From Dermatophagoides farinae (Eukaryota; Arthropoda; Arachnida; Sarcoptiformes; Pyroglyphidae): a DNA stretch of 64,000 bases. The notes under the pieces were generated by a model. That model was not told the origin of the DNA and searched no databases. It saw only the letters and a list, made by a program, of their open reading frames with translations. The stretch is from the NCBI RefSeq assembly GCF_024713945.1, contig NC_134679.1, positions 7,011,001 through 7,075,000 of the forward strand, given 5' to 3'. Below, one piece after another: positions 12,823 to 26,600 of this stretch. Positions within the stretch are counted from its first letter, which is position 1; each line of letters opens with the position of its first letter. Both the position numbers and the translations under genes were made by a program.

Positions 12823-14193
12823 AACAATGCATTTTTTTCATATTAAAAAACGATGCCAATTTTTTCTTTGCTTTTTTTAATTCTTAAATAATGAACTGTG
12901 TGTGCCAAACAATGTGAAACACAGCCACCACCACAAAACAGCCAAACTTTTATGATATCACAATATCATCAGCAGCCAAATAAAATGATCATCAATTTTG
13001 ATTCAAATGATAATCCAATTCAATCACGACCACGAACCATGTTTGGTAGTATTTGATTATTTCATCCTATTGCCACAAAAACAATAATCAATCATAATAA
13101 TCAAGTTAAATGGAAAATGGTTCACTTGACTACAATTTATATTTGTTTGTGATCAGAAAAACGATGATTCATCAATCTCACAAACATTCGGTTATTGTAA
13201 ATTATTTTGAATTTTAAATTTTTTTCATGTTTGTTTCATAGAAAGATTACGCTTTTCCTAAATCAGCACGTATTGTTGCATATAATAACACCCTTATGCT
13301 AACTGAATGAATTTACAATCAGAATACAGAATATAAATTAATGGTGGAATGAAAAAAAAAATGAAAGAAATTTAAAAGATGAGATGGTTGTTGTTCAGAT
13401 CAAATCAAATCAAATGATGATGGCAAGCTTAGCAATTTTTTCTGTTGTTGTCAGATACAATCATTTTGTATGTAACGAGTGAGTAGGAGAAAAAGTTCAA
13501 AAAAGAAGATTTTTTTGCATGAAAATGAAAACTAACGAACCTTATCCCGATGTTTTGAAATAGTATGTTGTGAAAAGAAACGAATCAATTCACATTTATT
13601 TCGCCGTCGTTTCAAATTATGGAATTTTCTTTTCATTGTTCAATCTTCGTTTGTGCTTCTGATAATCTACGTGAGCAACAAACCGTTGAATCTTTCCATA
13701 CAACATTCCTTCTTCGCTCATTTTCCCGTATCATATGATTAAACTACTAAATATCTCACAGAAATTATCGACGTGTTTGCCGATATCGATAGAATTTTTT
13801 TTTTATTTTTGTTACAAAGTTTAATTTATTTTTTCATACCTGTATTTTCAAGATTTTTTTGTGTGTAAAGAATCCATTGTTGTGTTGTGAGAGGTTAATT
13901 TTAGAAATTTTTTTCACTCATAAATCATTCATCTGTTAATATGGAAAAAGAATCGAAAAAATTCCATATGTTTACGAAGTTTTTTCATTTTTATACTTTG
14001 ATGCAAATCAGAAATTTCCCTTTATAATTATTGTTTTTATGAATTTTTTTTCTGTTTTTTATATTTTCAGCTCTTTTAGTTCTTAGCTCCAATCACTGGT
14101 TGATGTTTTCGTTCATTTTTTTTCATCCATTCACATTGTCAAATTAATATACCAGTGAGATTTTTTTTTAAAAAAAAACCAACAACAACAATC

Positions 14194-17100
14194 ATGTGGC
14201 GTGGTTTTGGTGCCGATACTGACTCAGAGCCACCGGCTCAACGAAGCTATTTTCGTCCACGAATATCATCGATATCAGGTGTATTAGCAATGACAAAACA
14301 ACGTTTGTTTACAATGACACCACGTGATGACACGGATCAACCACCACCAGCGCATACAGCATCTATACATCCAGCAGTAATGTCACATACATCTGGCTTA
14401 AATATTTCCAATCATCATCATTTAACTGATCCATATATGTTAAATGGTTCACTTGGACTGCTTGCACGTTGTCCATCACCAGCACGTTCCAGTTATGGTG
14501 ATGTTATGTCATTCAGTCGTTCAGCATCGGCTCGTCCATCAATTGATTCACAAACAGCACATGCTATTTATGGTATGTAAAAAACATTCTAAGTAATTAT
14601 ACACACACAAAACAAGTCATTTACCAGATTACCAAGATTTTAACATGTATGTGAAGGGCAAATTTTCTTTTTTCTTTGCTTGTTTTTACATTTTAGTTTA
14701 GTCAGTTTATTTTTTTGTCTTGAGTGACTAATGGTAATTTTTTCTTGTCATGTGTGTGTGTGTTTGTGTTTGGGCATTAATTTATTCACTTTTCTATTCG
14801 GTATCGGTTGGATACTAAGTCTAGTTATTAAAATTTGATAATGAAACAGAACATTTCCAGCGATTCATTCGACAGATTATCATTATAATGGAAAAGATTT
14901 TCTTGAAATCAATCAAATTCACGATGATGAACAGAAAAACTCCAATATATAATGATCGATTAGTGAAATGGAAACAAAATTTCTTTTCTTCATTCATCCA
15001 TGTTATACAGTATTGCTGTGAATTTGAAATGAAAAACATTTCTCGATCCAATTTTTCTCGCACATAGAATCAAATAGCCTTAAGCAGAAATAAACCGAAT
15101 GTGAAGAAAAATTTGGAATTTTCATCATGGTTGTGGCATTTTTTTCCATTGAATTTTATATTCAGTGGTTATCTAGTTGTTGTTGTTGTTTATGCTTCCA
15201 ACTGAAAGTTTTTCAAGTTGAATTTTCGTAAATTTTTTTTTTCAATGACGCACAATACTTTTATTATCGATGTGAAATATAATCCAATAGTGGGAACAGA
15301 AAAAAAAACATTCACACCATCCAAATCATAGGATTTTGAATCATCGAAAAAAAACTTTACTGGCTAGCATTATTTTTGCTCTTGTTCTTGTTGGCCGAAT
15401 AAAGAAAAAAATTGATCCGAATCGGAAATTTGAGAAAGAATTCGAAAAGTGTGATCATTGCTTAATTTTTTAAAAATGAAAATCTTTTCGTTTGGAAATA
15501 ATCATATTTCACTTTTGATCATGGATTCTTTTTCATCGTGGTTGTTGTTGTTGTCCATTTGATGTTGTCTATTTTTTGAGTTTCAATTTCTTCCGGATTT
15601 TGGTCAATTGGAACAGATTTTTTTTTTTTGGAAATGAATAAAATTCTCATAATGACCTGCCATCTAGCGGTTGATATTAATACTACAAAAAACAAAAAAA
15701 AAATAATTTTTTTGAATTTATGCTGAACATTTTATTCAAGTTGAAAAAATTGCACAAAGATTATTAATTAGTGAATCTATCTATCTGTTTGATTAATTAA
15801 TCCTTGAATTGAATTTTTCGTTCGCCCTTTAGCTTTGTAAACAACAACGATGAATCGAATACTCATTATCATTATATAGAAAATCAACAAAAACAAGAAT
15901 TCAACATTCTAGATTCAATTTCATTTTCCATTTGATTCTATCGAAATAAATTATTATTGCCATTACTGCTTCTGCTACTGGAAATTATTATCACTGCTGC
16001 TGAAATACCGCTCCTTTTCGGCTTGCCTGAACAAAATATCCTAGTTGGATTGGATGCTCAAATATCCGAACTGATAAAAAAGTAAAAAACCTAAATTGTG
16101 AATACACACACGCACTCTGACGGTTGATAGATAATATTCTTCAACTATGGCAAAAAATACACTCACACACACACAACTAGTCTATCTATATACATCATCA
16201 TTGCAAATGATGATGAAATTCTATGTTTTTTTCAATCGAGGTTCTATAGTTGTTGTTTGGGTGCCGGTCGTCGGTTTTCTCTTAGGATTCCGTTAGCTGT
16301 GTTTGTTCGTAATCGAAATTTTCATTTTGTCTTTCCTCCTGTAACACTGGATGTATTGGATGCTCTGCTTCAAGAAGACACTTGACTCAATATTCTTCTA
16401 CTTCTGTCGCTGTGCTGGTGTTGTTGTTGTGGTTGTTCTATTTTTCTTTTCTTTCTCTCTCTTTTTCTCTTGGTTTACGTTCCTAACAAAAATTCTTACT
16501 CGCTTTATTGAATTTTGTTGTTGTTTTTGGTGGTGGTGGTTTGATGATTCAACCAACAATTTAATTGACAATAACATTTATCGATTTGACGTTTAACTTG
16601 TATTCCGTATTCTTTTTCACATTCATTATTCTTGTGTGTGAGAAAGTGAGAGGGAGTTTCCAACCGAATTCTCGATTGATTGCCATCCATTTTTTTTCTT
16701 CGCTTCGTTTCGTCTAACTCATTTTCTTAAAATAATTTTTTTCACTTAAAGTTGTCTCTGTGTGAATAATTGATTGAAAATAGTGGCATTAATTTTATAA
16801 ATAATAAGCAAAAAGAAAAAAGCCATGTTTTGGTCTGTACGATTATCACAAGGACGTCAGAATCAAATAGGACAATCAATGGGAGGTGGTGGTGGTGGTG
16901 GCGTTTTAGGAGCAGGAATAGGGCAAATACCAACGATTACAACAGCAGCAGCAACAGTATCATCATCATCACCACCGATATCTATACGAACAAATGATTT
17001 CATTATTAACAACAACAACATTGATTCTGATCCTGATCTATTGATTGATGATAATTCTGAACCAATCGATACGATAAGTCATCGTTTTTTATCACCACAA

Positions 17101-20100
17101 CAACCATCACAACCGCCACCAAGAAAACGTTCATTAGTACAGGCATTATTGAATAGTGCAAATCTTACTTCTACCACCACAAGTAATCAAGATAATAGTG
17201 GAAATATAAATTCAATCAAAATGTTTATGGATTCAGGTTCATCCACGATTTTGCCACCGGCTGCAGGAATTCATAACTTTGGTATGATTGCAATTTCTAA
17301 ATTCAAGTCCAACGTTATTCTGATTAATTTCCTTTCTGTTCATATTTTATTTTATCGCTTCTTCCCTGCTGCTGCTGCTGCTGCTCATATTCTTGTTGCT
17401 TTTTCGCATCATTCAATCTGCTTTTATTTTGGCTTGGCGTTGGCGGTAATAACAAAACATTTCCACACGCACACACACCGTAGATCATTCACTTGAAATC
17501 GACAATTATGGTTTACCTTATTTTTTCGGTAACTGTTCTCTTTATTTGAAATTGATGAATATTTTGTTTTTGTTTCAACATACAAACACTCATTTCGGGT
17601 GTGTGATTTCAATTGTTTTAGTGATTTTCTTTTCTTTTTTTTGAATACAAATCAATATCTTTATTTTCACAATTCTAGATGATTGAAATTTTTCGACAAC
17701 ATTGAAAAATAAATCAGAAAAAAACCCATTATTCTTGTAGGTGTGTGTGTGTGTGTGTCATTACTGAATCAAGTTTTACCATTTTTTCATTCTCTTTTCA
17801 TTCACACAAACAATAATTATTCATTGATCATTAATTATTGATTTTCCACGTTCGATGGGTGTGTGAGTCATTTGGTTTTTACTTTATGCATATAAGATGA
17901 GAAGGTGTGTATGGCCAAGAACAACACAACATTGATTGGTGGTTGCCATGGACTTTTTGCTTGTGTGAATATTCTTGATTTTATTTGATTTTTTTTGGCA
18001 TATTGTTTCAAATTTTTCTTTTTTTGAGTCTGAGTTGAGTTTCTAAATTTTGAAAAAGACAAGAATTATATTCGCACACACACACACACACACACAAATA
18101 GCACATGAAACAATAGGACAGACGAAACAAGCTTTATCTATCTTAGGATTCGAACTGATTTCAACACTCTTAGAACATTTGACTCAAGCATGTTTGTGCT
18201 ATTGTTAACATTATGGTTATTTATAATAATGTTTTTCGATTATTTTGAAATTGTTTGTCCACCATTGTCACCATCATCCCTGAAATTATCAAAATTTCTT
18301 AATCAAGGTGATCCATTAGGTATTCATGATCCATCGGAAGCTGAATTAGGTGGAGTTGGTCATGAAAATGTTGGTCCATTTGTGAAGCGTTCAAGAAAAA
18401 TTTTACGTGGTCTTTTATTGATGATTATCATCGCTTTATGTTGGGTGGCTGTTATTCATCTATTTCGTATCAGTTTTCATCGTGAACGTATTCTTTATTC
18501 TATATCGGCTGAGCATTTTAATATTTCGAAATTATTTTCATCCTCATCCAATAATCGGCCAAATTCAAAACAAATTGAAAATCAAAATCTGAATGAAACG
18601 AAAAATTTATTCAGATTATTACCACCGTCACAACCACCAACACCAATGGCATTGACATCGAACAAGGTTTGTGTCTGAATTGAATTCAAATTCAATTTTT
18701 TAACAAAATTATTAATCATTACAGGGTCCAAAAATGAAACAACGATTGTCGGCCATAAATGAATTTCCAAGATCGAAATTTGATGCACCATATCTAGTAA
18801 CATGGTATTGCAGCGTATGGAATATATTCTATATGCCTGTATATTTAATGATACATGCATATTTTCTGAGTCGTCGATCAAAAACTAATCAAAATGAACA
18901 ACAACAACAACAACAACAACAATCATGTTCAAATTCTGGTGGAAGTAGTGCAGTCAGTAATAATCCATTTGGAAGTAATGTTAGTAATAATAAATCAGCT
19001 TGTTCCGGTTCATCAAGCATCGGTACTACGGATACAACATCATCAAGTGCAACATCGATTAAAAAAGTTTTACTGTAAGAATTATGAACTAATTGTTGGA
19101 TTGTTGGATTAATTTGTGATTGTTTTGTACTTTTCCACAGTGAAAGCATTCAAGGAATCGTTGATCGTGGCTTTACATTGATGCAATTTTTTTCGCGATG
19201 TGCATTCTTTTGTGCACTTTGTACATTGGCCAATTATATGCTAATATTTTCATTGCGTATTCTTGATGCTACCGTTGTTATGGCATTGTTTGCTACATCC
19301 GTATCATTAGTTTATCTATTGTCTTGGGTTGTTTTACATCAACAATTTGTTGGAATACGGGTATCTCATTTGATTGTATTGTATATCATTTGATTTTTCA
19401 TTTTCGTTTTTTTGCCATATAGATTGTTGGCATAATTATTGTCGATACCGGTGTCGCTATATTAGTCTATATGGATGGTATACAGAATCAAACATTAGCC
19501 ACAGTGATGATTGCATTCGGATCAGCGATTGTATTTGCTGTTTATAAAGTTTTTATGAGACGAATGATTGGCTATACAACATTTGCACAGATGGCATTAT
19601 TTCATTCATTAGTTGGTGTCCTCAACATGTTATTAGCATGGCCACTAATATTGATCTTGTATGCAACTGGTGTGGAAATCATTGTTTGGTCAGAAATTCC
19701 ATGGCTTTTTATGACCGGAGCATCACTATGTTTTCTTATTGCCAATCTAATTGCAAGTTTTGGTGTCATTTGTACCTATGAATTTTTCATTACACTAGGA
19801 ATGTTTTTCGCTATTCCAATTTCGGCTGGTGAGTGATTTATTCTCCCATTTTGATTTTCGATTAACAAATTCATTCTTACATTCAGTGATAGATATATAT
19901 ATCAATTCGGTCATATTTCGTGACATGAAACTTGGTGGTGTACTATTGATACTGATTGGATTCCTTGTCGTTCTATTGCCCGATAATTGGAATGGTTATC
20001 TAATGAATGCATTCCGTAATCGTTTGAAAAAATGGAAACGTCGTGAAGAGAATAAAAAGAATGGCCGTGTTCAAGATACAACTACTGGACAGCTATCACG

Positions 20101-20131
20101 ATTACGTACATCAAGCGGAAGAGTTAAATGA
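14194..20131 (+). CDS. SLC35F3/4: SLC35F3/F4-type solute carrier (drug/metabolite transporter fold), isoform A
   Basis: Multi-pass transporter of the SLC35F branch. The human F3 relative has been linked to thiamine; the substrate here is unknown. Isoform A exons: 14194-14572, 18308-18666, 18725-19074, 19141-19360, 19423-19828 and 19887-20131, all GT..AG with matching phases, giving 652 residues. The start is ATG 14194, since the open frame upstream begins at a non-ATG codon. The first 126 residues are Ser/Pro/His-rich and probably cytosolic. About ten hydrophobic segments follow. Family motifs are KFDAPYLVTWYCSVWN, LANYMLIFSLRILDAT, LLSWVVLHQQFVGIRIV, YKVFMRRMIG, ALFHSLVGVLNM, SFGVICTYEFFITLG, AIPISAVID and LLPDNWNGYL. 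A loop after the second helix carries a low-complexity insert with Q8 and Ser/Asn/Gly-rich sequence. The C-terminus is basic (RLKKWKRREENKK). A poly(A) hexamer lies at 20570-20575. The F3 versus F4 choice is not resolved. Confidence 0.9.
16825..17281 (+). CDS. SLC35F3/4: Alternative first coding exon of the SLC35F-type gene (isoform B)
   Basis: ATG 16825 opens 152 codons plus one base and ends at donor GTATGA. The leftover base G is phase 1, the same as the exon at 14194-14572, so both splice onto the acceptor at 18307/18308 and restore the codon GGT of GDPLGIHDPS. Isoform B would be 678 residues. Its N-terminus differs from isoform A: Gly7, Thr/Ala/Ser-rich, an acidic patch (DSDPDLLIDDN), then Pro/Gln-rich PPRKRSLVQALLN. 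No membrane segment is seen before the shared part. The intron to the common exon is 1,026 bp. Separate promoters upstream of each exon are the simplest reading. Confidence 0.75.
18075..18096. repeat. (CA)11 microsatellite in the SLC35F intron
   Basis: Perfect dinucleotide run about 210 bp before the common exon. Confidence 0.9.
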
Positions 20132-21201
20132 AAACATGGCCATTATCTCATTTACAGCAATTGTGGTGACGCACTTTACGTCATTAACGAATAGCCACTA
20201 CACAATTTTTTGTTGTTGCTGCTGTTGTAACAAAATCACACATGATTCTATGATTCTATTTTGCCTGTAATAAGAATTACAAAAATGACCAGAAAGAAAT
20301 CAGTGACACAAAACGATTGGCAATGAAATAGATGATTGATAAAAAATTGAGTGATTCAGAGTTGAATGAAACCCGACAAACCCGACAACCGAAAGAATGA
20401 AAGTGTATCTGAGTGCAGAACATCAACATTCGATGATTGATGTTTTTTTTTTTTTTAATTAAACACGACAAACGTGTGGTTTTCTTTTTATTTGATGTGT
20501 TTTAATAATTTGTAATATTGTGCGGTGCTTGTAAAAATTATTATTATTGTCCTGAAATGATAAATTGAAAATAAAACGATCTTTTGCACCTAATATCCCA
20601 TGAAGTTTGTATCTGTTGTTTTTGTGTTGAAATTTTTTTTTATCATCAGCCTGTAATCCACTTGTAACATGACATATTTACAAGGTAGGTGAAATGATAT
20701 TTATTTTACACATCATATATTGACTGAAAATTTTATTTACAATTATGACTATTTTATATTGAAAAAATTCTGTGTGAAAGTTTTCGTTGATTGAATTAGT
20801 TTGAATTTTTTTTTGCCATTTACCACGTGTGTCAATTTAAATTATATGAGATTGCAACATAATTAACAAGAAATACGAATGTAGCACAATAGCACACACA
20901 CAAAAGACTAGTTAGTTTTGATAACATGCTCACAATCAATATAGTAGAATATGAAACCATTTGTTGTGTTGAATCATTGTTGCTCAACATTTTCATATGT
21001 CAACAATAACACACATTCTTTAACATCGATTTTATCGATTTGTTTTTCTTTTCATTCTGCAGTATGTTTCTGAACCAAACATTTCGGCAGCCATACGAGA
21101 TCAAAAGGGAACCAAAATCCATTCATTACTTTTTAAACCGATTTGATTTTTGAATAAAGTTGTTGTTTGATTTGTTTGAATTTTCATTATATAGCGAATG
21201 C
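20132..21201. other. Convergent 3' flanks of the transporter and innexin genes
   Basis: The left half holds the transporter 3' UTR with an AATAAA at 20570-20575. For the minus-strand innexin, TTTATT (AATAAA on its strand) occurs at 20700-20705 and 20732-20737. The plus-strand reading 20043-20270 and the minus reading 20277-20471 are UTR shadows. No further gene is seen. Confidence 0.55.
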
Positions 21202-23685
21202 TCAAATGATATCTTTTTTCCCATCATTATCGGTTTTTGTTGCCAATTCTTGAATCAATTCCTGATAGATAACACTATCGATATTTTGACCAAGCATGTA
21301 AACTGTGTTTGGTGTTGGAAAAGAGTTTCCATTATTTTCCATTGAAATACTTGTGTCTATGTGATACATACCTAAAAACCAATCACCGACCGACATTCGT
21401 CGTACAATCGTATGAAGATGATCCAATGAACCAAGTTTAAAACGAAGGCTAAGAAGATAAACGCGTACGGGTGGACATGCAATAATAATCATACGATATA
21501 ATATCAATGCAGCTGTCATTGCGGTCAATATTAAGAACCAGAACCAAATGAATATGTAGATTTTTTCATTTACAATATTCAGTGGTAAAAGACATAATGC
21601 ATCGATTGTTTCAATATTTGCTGATGGACCATATTTATAGAAACGACATTTCGTAACTCTTGGAAATATACGAATCATTGGATCGATTCTCTCCTCTAAA
21701 CCGCCACCATCATCGACATCATCATCATCATTGATTTCCAAATACAAACAAATCATTGAAAAGGAAAAAAGAATGAAAATCAATTAATTATTTGAAATGT
21801 AAACGTTTTCTCTCTCTCTCTCTCTCTCTTACTTGCTCAGTCAGATTAGAAATAAATTGAGTTTGATTGAATCGAATCGCAAGAATCTGCTTGTAAACAT
21901 AAAATTCTTATTTTTGGAGAAATTTATTTTTTCTCCTTGTTGTTGTTTACAAAATTAATCTTTTTTCACTTGCATACACACTGGCATAAAGACAAACAGT
22001 CAATCTATCGTGATGACTTATAATCAACTTGGTTTATTTGAAAAAATTTTATTTTTAGTTCCAATTGACCCGTCATCATGATGATCATCATCATGATCAT
22101 CAAAGAATAATTGTTTTTCTCCAAAGTCAGTGTGTTATTGACTAAGACGACCACCAACCGATGTAATAAGAATGTAAAATTTTTTAAATTTATCATTCAA
22201 CAATTTGTTGTTGTTGATGTTGGTGATTATGATTATCAACAACTTTTTTCAGTTGTACATTGTATATAATGATTGTTTGATCATTTCAACTTTGACTTTA
22301 CTTTGTTTATTCATCAAGTTTATTTAGCTAGAGAATTTCAAAGAAAAATTTCGGAATTTTTACATCGTTTTAGATATGTAATAAAATGAGAGAGAGAGAG
22401 GTAAATGATCTGAATGTTTATCTCAGTAGTTTTAGTGAGTGAATAATAAAAAGTGAAAGTATAACTGAATCTGGATTAGCCATAGATAAATAGGAAAACT
22501 AAAAATAATTTTTCTGGTTCTTCTTCTGGTTGTCGGTGACACCAAAGTGTGAAAAATAAAATTAAAAGCCTACTGTGTGTGTGCCTATTTGATATTTCAA
22601 CAAACACGAAAAAATTCATGTAGTCAAATCAAAATGTTTGAAGTTGAATTGGCGAAAATCTTTATTTATTTTTTCGCTTGATGTTTTTGTTGAAAGATAT
22701 GGTGAATTAAAAAAATTGATGTGTCATTATTTGGTTTTTTTGCTTGTTCGGGAAAAGAAATTGAAACTACTAAAAGCTATTTGATTTTGTTGTTGTTGTT
22801 GTTGTTGTTGTTGGTTATATTTTCCCTGATTCACAAAACGGTGTTTTATTTTTACTTTTCAAACCAGTTTTTTCATGAGAATTTAATAGATTCGCAAAAC
22901 AAAAATCAAATGCCAAATTCTCTAGTTGTTGTTATTTTTGGTAGAAATTCAATCTTACCTTGATCCATTTGAGAGAATTGAATCACTTCGGTACCATAGG
23001 TGAGAAATTCGCCGTCAAAAAATTTATCCAATGCATATATTTGGAATATAACATTGGCTAATGCTAATAATTCACAGAAAAAATATCTTCCTGCGTACCA
23101 ATTATGATGACCACGGCTATTGTAAAGATAATCGACCAATAATTTTTTCTTTTGCTTCTTTTCATGATCGGAACAAACACCAACATCGAGATCCATCATT
23201 AACGCTTGGATTTTGCCACCTTCCCACATTTTCCATAACCATCGTGGAATGTAGAATAGTGTTGATTGGAAAAATAATACAAACCCAACCCATTGATAAT
23301 AACGATGATAACGGAATTCATTTTGATTTGATTCCCAATCCACACCTGGATATGGTACTTCTATACCAACTTTTTTGTAATAACTTTTTGGTAAAGTATA
23401 TGTTGTATGTATCCTAGGATTAGATTGATTGTAAATACATGGAAAGATAGAAATAGGAATAGAAATAGATACTCACCAACAATATGTATTGATGACCGAT
23501 TGTGAAACCGAATCACTACGTACACAATCGATTGGATCTCCAACATATTGTTTTGTTGAAATTATAATACAGAATGATAATAAAATAATGACTGTAATCG
23601 AATAATGTAATTGGAATATTGTATTATCAATACGGATGCGGCTTGTTTTGAGCAGCGTTTTCAATGAGCGAAAAATGTCGAACAT
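21202..23685 (-). CDS. inx: Innexin (gap-junction channel subunit)
   Basis: Four-helix invertebrate gap-junction/hemichannel protein of the plasma membrane. Exons on the minus strand: 23685-23477, 23413-22959 and 21695-21202. The donors are GTGAGT and GTAAGA, the acceptors CTAG and TTTAG, and the phases match (2, then 1), giving 385 residues, normal for innexins. The start is the ATG at 23683-23685 (MFDIFRSLKTLLK); the codons just upstream are not ATG. Diagnostic features: the YYQWV signature at 108-112 before TM2, two cysteines in extracellular loop 1 (54 and 69), the KCRFYKYG...LCLLPLNIVNEKIY loop 2 with two cysteines, DPMIRIFPRVTKC, and a TM4 of IWFWFLILTAMTAALIL. The last exon begins at EERIDPM. 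An alternative start for that exon further upstream is open but would insert an Asp/Gly-rich stretch unlike the family. Intron 2 is 1.26 kb. I cannot say which innexin paralogue it is. Confidence 0.93.
21809..21829. repeat. (TC)n microsatellite in innexin intron 2
   Basis: Perfect CT/TC run of about ten units. Confidence 0.9.
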
Positions 23686-26600
23686 TATTAACAATGATGA
23701 TGGTGATGAGGAAAATCAACAGTTTTCCGCTATGAACAACACAAACACACACAAAAACGGGATTTAAATATTGATGTTTTTGTTTGCTGAAGAAAAATGG
23801 TGCAACACATCGACTACAACATTCAATTCATTGAGAATGAATCATCAGTTGAATTGACACAACCTGAATCGACATTATTAATTGTATTATCATCATCATT
23901 TGAATGTAATTCAGCAATATCGTCAGCAAAGTAAATTCCGGTAATGATGAAGGCAGTGGATAACGATAATTTTGGAAACAATTCCTTTTTATCATCGTGA
24001 AATTCATCATCATCATTTTTTCGTCGTGAAAATGAAATGATAAAAATTGTTGCATCAAAAAAAAAAAAAATTAGCCGAGAACAAACAAAAAAAATTTAAT
24101 GCCATTTAATTCATGGTTGAGTGAATGAGAAGAAGAAAAAAATAAAATTCTTTGCTTTTCAATTCAATATTACTATAAACCTACGACGATGACGACTACA
24201 ACAACAAATGCATCATAAATTTTTTTTTAAAAAAAAGAAGAAAATTTGTTTTAAAATGTTGACGTTGCTCTGATTTGATGTTCTTGTTTATGTGTCGACA
24301 TACGAAATTCGGGTTATTCGATGATAAAGTTTTGAATTTTCATTTGACATTCTTTTTCTCTTGTTGATGTGAAGTGTCATTGATGAATTTTATGACATAA
24401 TGATCAGAAACTGAAACTGGAAAAGATTTTCATTCAAAAATAAAGACTTTCCTTGTTTCATTTCATCTTGTATTGTATTGTTCTGTTGTAACACACTGAG
24501 AAGACTTGTGTGCGGCAAAAAACAAAACCATCACGATTGTATTCTATGAAGAACCGGAATCTTATCAATTTTTTTTCACAGAAAAAATGAAAAATTTTGT
24601 TGACTCGATTTTTCGCTGCATATTTTTTCAATCAATCAAAAACAATTTGAAATGCTGTCACACTAAATGTCAATTATACGAATGAGATAGATGGATGATT
24701 GAGTGATGATTTTCTGAAATCGAAACACTTGAGCAACAATCATTTTGGAATATTTTTCAAATTCATCATCATCAACATTTATACAGCGGGTGACTAAACA
24801 CTACCGGAATCTGGAATAAATGATAATGTTTGCATCCATAATATTATTGACATGGTGATCACGTCATTGAATTCGATTCAATTTTTTACAGTTGATTTTT
24901 TGTTGATTTAGATATATTCTTGATGTTTGTGTAAACTTTGATATCTCAACAATGAATGAATGAACATTGGCAGTGAACAGGATGAAATTTAGATTTAATT
25001 CATTTCATTTATTCGTTGGTTTGTTTGTTTGCCAAAAAAAGGTCTATGTGAAATAAAAACTGAGAGATTCAATGAGGTTTTTTTGAATTAAAATGTCATG
25101 AATTTTTTTTTTCGTTTTATTTTCAAAATAAACAAAGAAAAATTATTGATTTCATTGAGTATTGTCGATATTTGTATTCAATAGTTGTTGACCGATGTTT
25201 TCTATTATTCATTATTGGTCGATCGATTGATGATGAGTTAATTAGCGAAATTAATTTTTCACAATCACGCATTCATATTTAAGCCTGTCGTTGATGTAGT
25301 ATTATTTTTTTGATTCAATCTGTGTCTTGCTTGCTTGTCGTTTTTTTCTTGTTTTTGATTTGTAACATTGAATTTTACATATCAACAGATCGACATATAG
25401 AAAAACATTGATGATTCAGACCAAGTAAAAGTTTGTTTGAATTTAGCAGCATTTTGGCATGGCAAAGTCTCAAACTATCTAGTGGATTGGGAATCAATAT
25501 ATCTATTGATGGCATATTGTTTATCTTAACGGAATTGAACCACAGAAAAATTGATTTGAAAGTAAAGTTGATGATTATGTTGTTTATGGAAAGAAAACTA
25601 TTAAGTATAGACCACCGAATGTTAAACAATGAACAAGTTGAACACAATGATCAACACACACACACTTATCAAAACATTCGAATCAGGAAACGATATACTT
25701 TTATTCTTTGAAAAAAAAACGAAAAACATTTCCAGAAATTAACAAATTATAGCGTTGAATGATTTGCCGATGAAAGATTGATTTAATTGATCAAATTGTG
25801 TTGATTCAATCGTGATGATGATGACGATGAGAATGAAGAATTTAGAACAGAATTAAACTGTAAAATTGTAAAAGACGTTGAATGAGATTAGAATTTTATT
25901 TACTCAAAATTCACTTTGAACAGTCAGACCGTCAAAAGCTAAATCTTGAACAAAAAAAAATCAACAAGAATCGACAGAATATTGAAAACAATTTTTTTTC
26001 TCATCCAAACAACAACGACGTCTTCGTATATTTGCAATTTGAAAAGTGATTTAAACACAGAGAATCTTGATTACCACTACTACTGCTGAAAAAAAATCAT
26101 TAACATCAACAAAATTTAATCGGCCACAATTTTCATTTGCCTCATGCCTCATTCATTTTCTTTATTATTGTCGACTGTTGAATAATACTACACAACAACA
26201 TTAAATAAATGAATGAAAAAACGAAAAAACGTTTCTTAATAAGTGAATTGGAAAAGAGTGGGGGCATAATCAACAATTATGCATGCAGAAAATTTTCATA
26301 TCATAATCAAAATAATAAAGGAAAGTAAGAATATTCTTTCTTGAAGACTAGACGACAAAAACGAAAACAAAAAAGTAACGAGACAACGTAAAATACACCA
26401 ACACATTAAGGAAGTAAATAATAATAACATGATGTTAAAGTTTTTGCATTCCTTTTGCATTATGTATGAATATGTCTTCGAACTTGGTGAAAAGAATCAA
26501 GAATCGAGATTTTTTTTCTTACCGCACAAAAGAGAAAGAGAGAGAGAGGCAAAAAACCTTTAAGTGAAAAATATTCATCAGCAAATTTTCATTCTTTGTT

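Larger units (their letters stand above)
9381..14193. other. Gene-poor interval between ECHDC3 and the SLC35F-type gene
   Basis: The first part holds the ECHDC3 3' UTR with AATAAA at 9425-9430 and 9433-9438. The rest is AT-rich with GA, CA, CAT and CAG/CAA repeats. Short open frames at 10370-10600, 10606-10845, 11049-11246 and 12165-12386 run through simple repeats, are T-rich and show no family signal. One small inverted-repeat element (12426-12536) is listed separately. The promoter of the first transporter isoform should lie in the last few hundred bases, but I see no clear core element. Confidence 0.5.

Noticed and set aside
18190-18307. ATG 18190 as a third transporter start with a hydrophobic N-terminus
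   Set aside because: It is in frame with the common exon, but the stretch is T-rich intron sequence and the two upstream exons splice past it in a matching phase.
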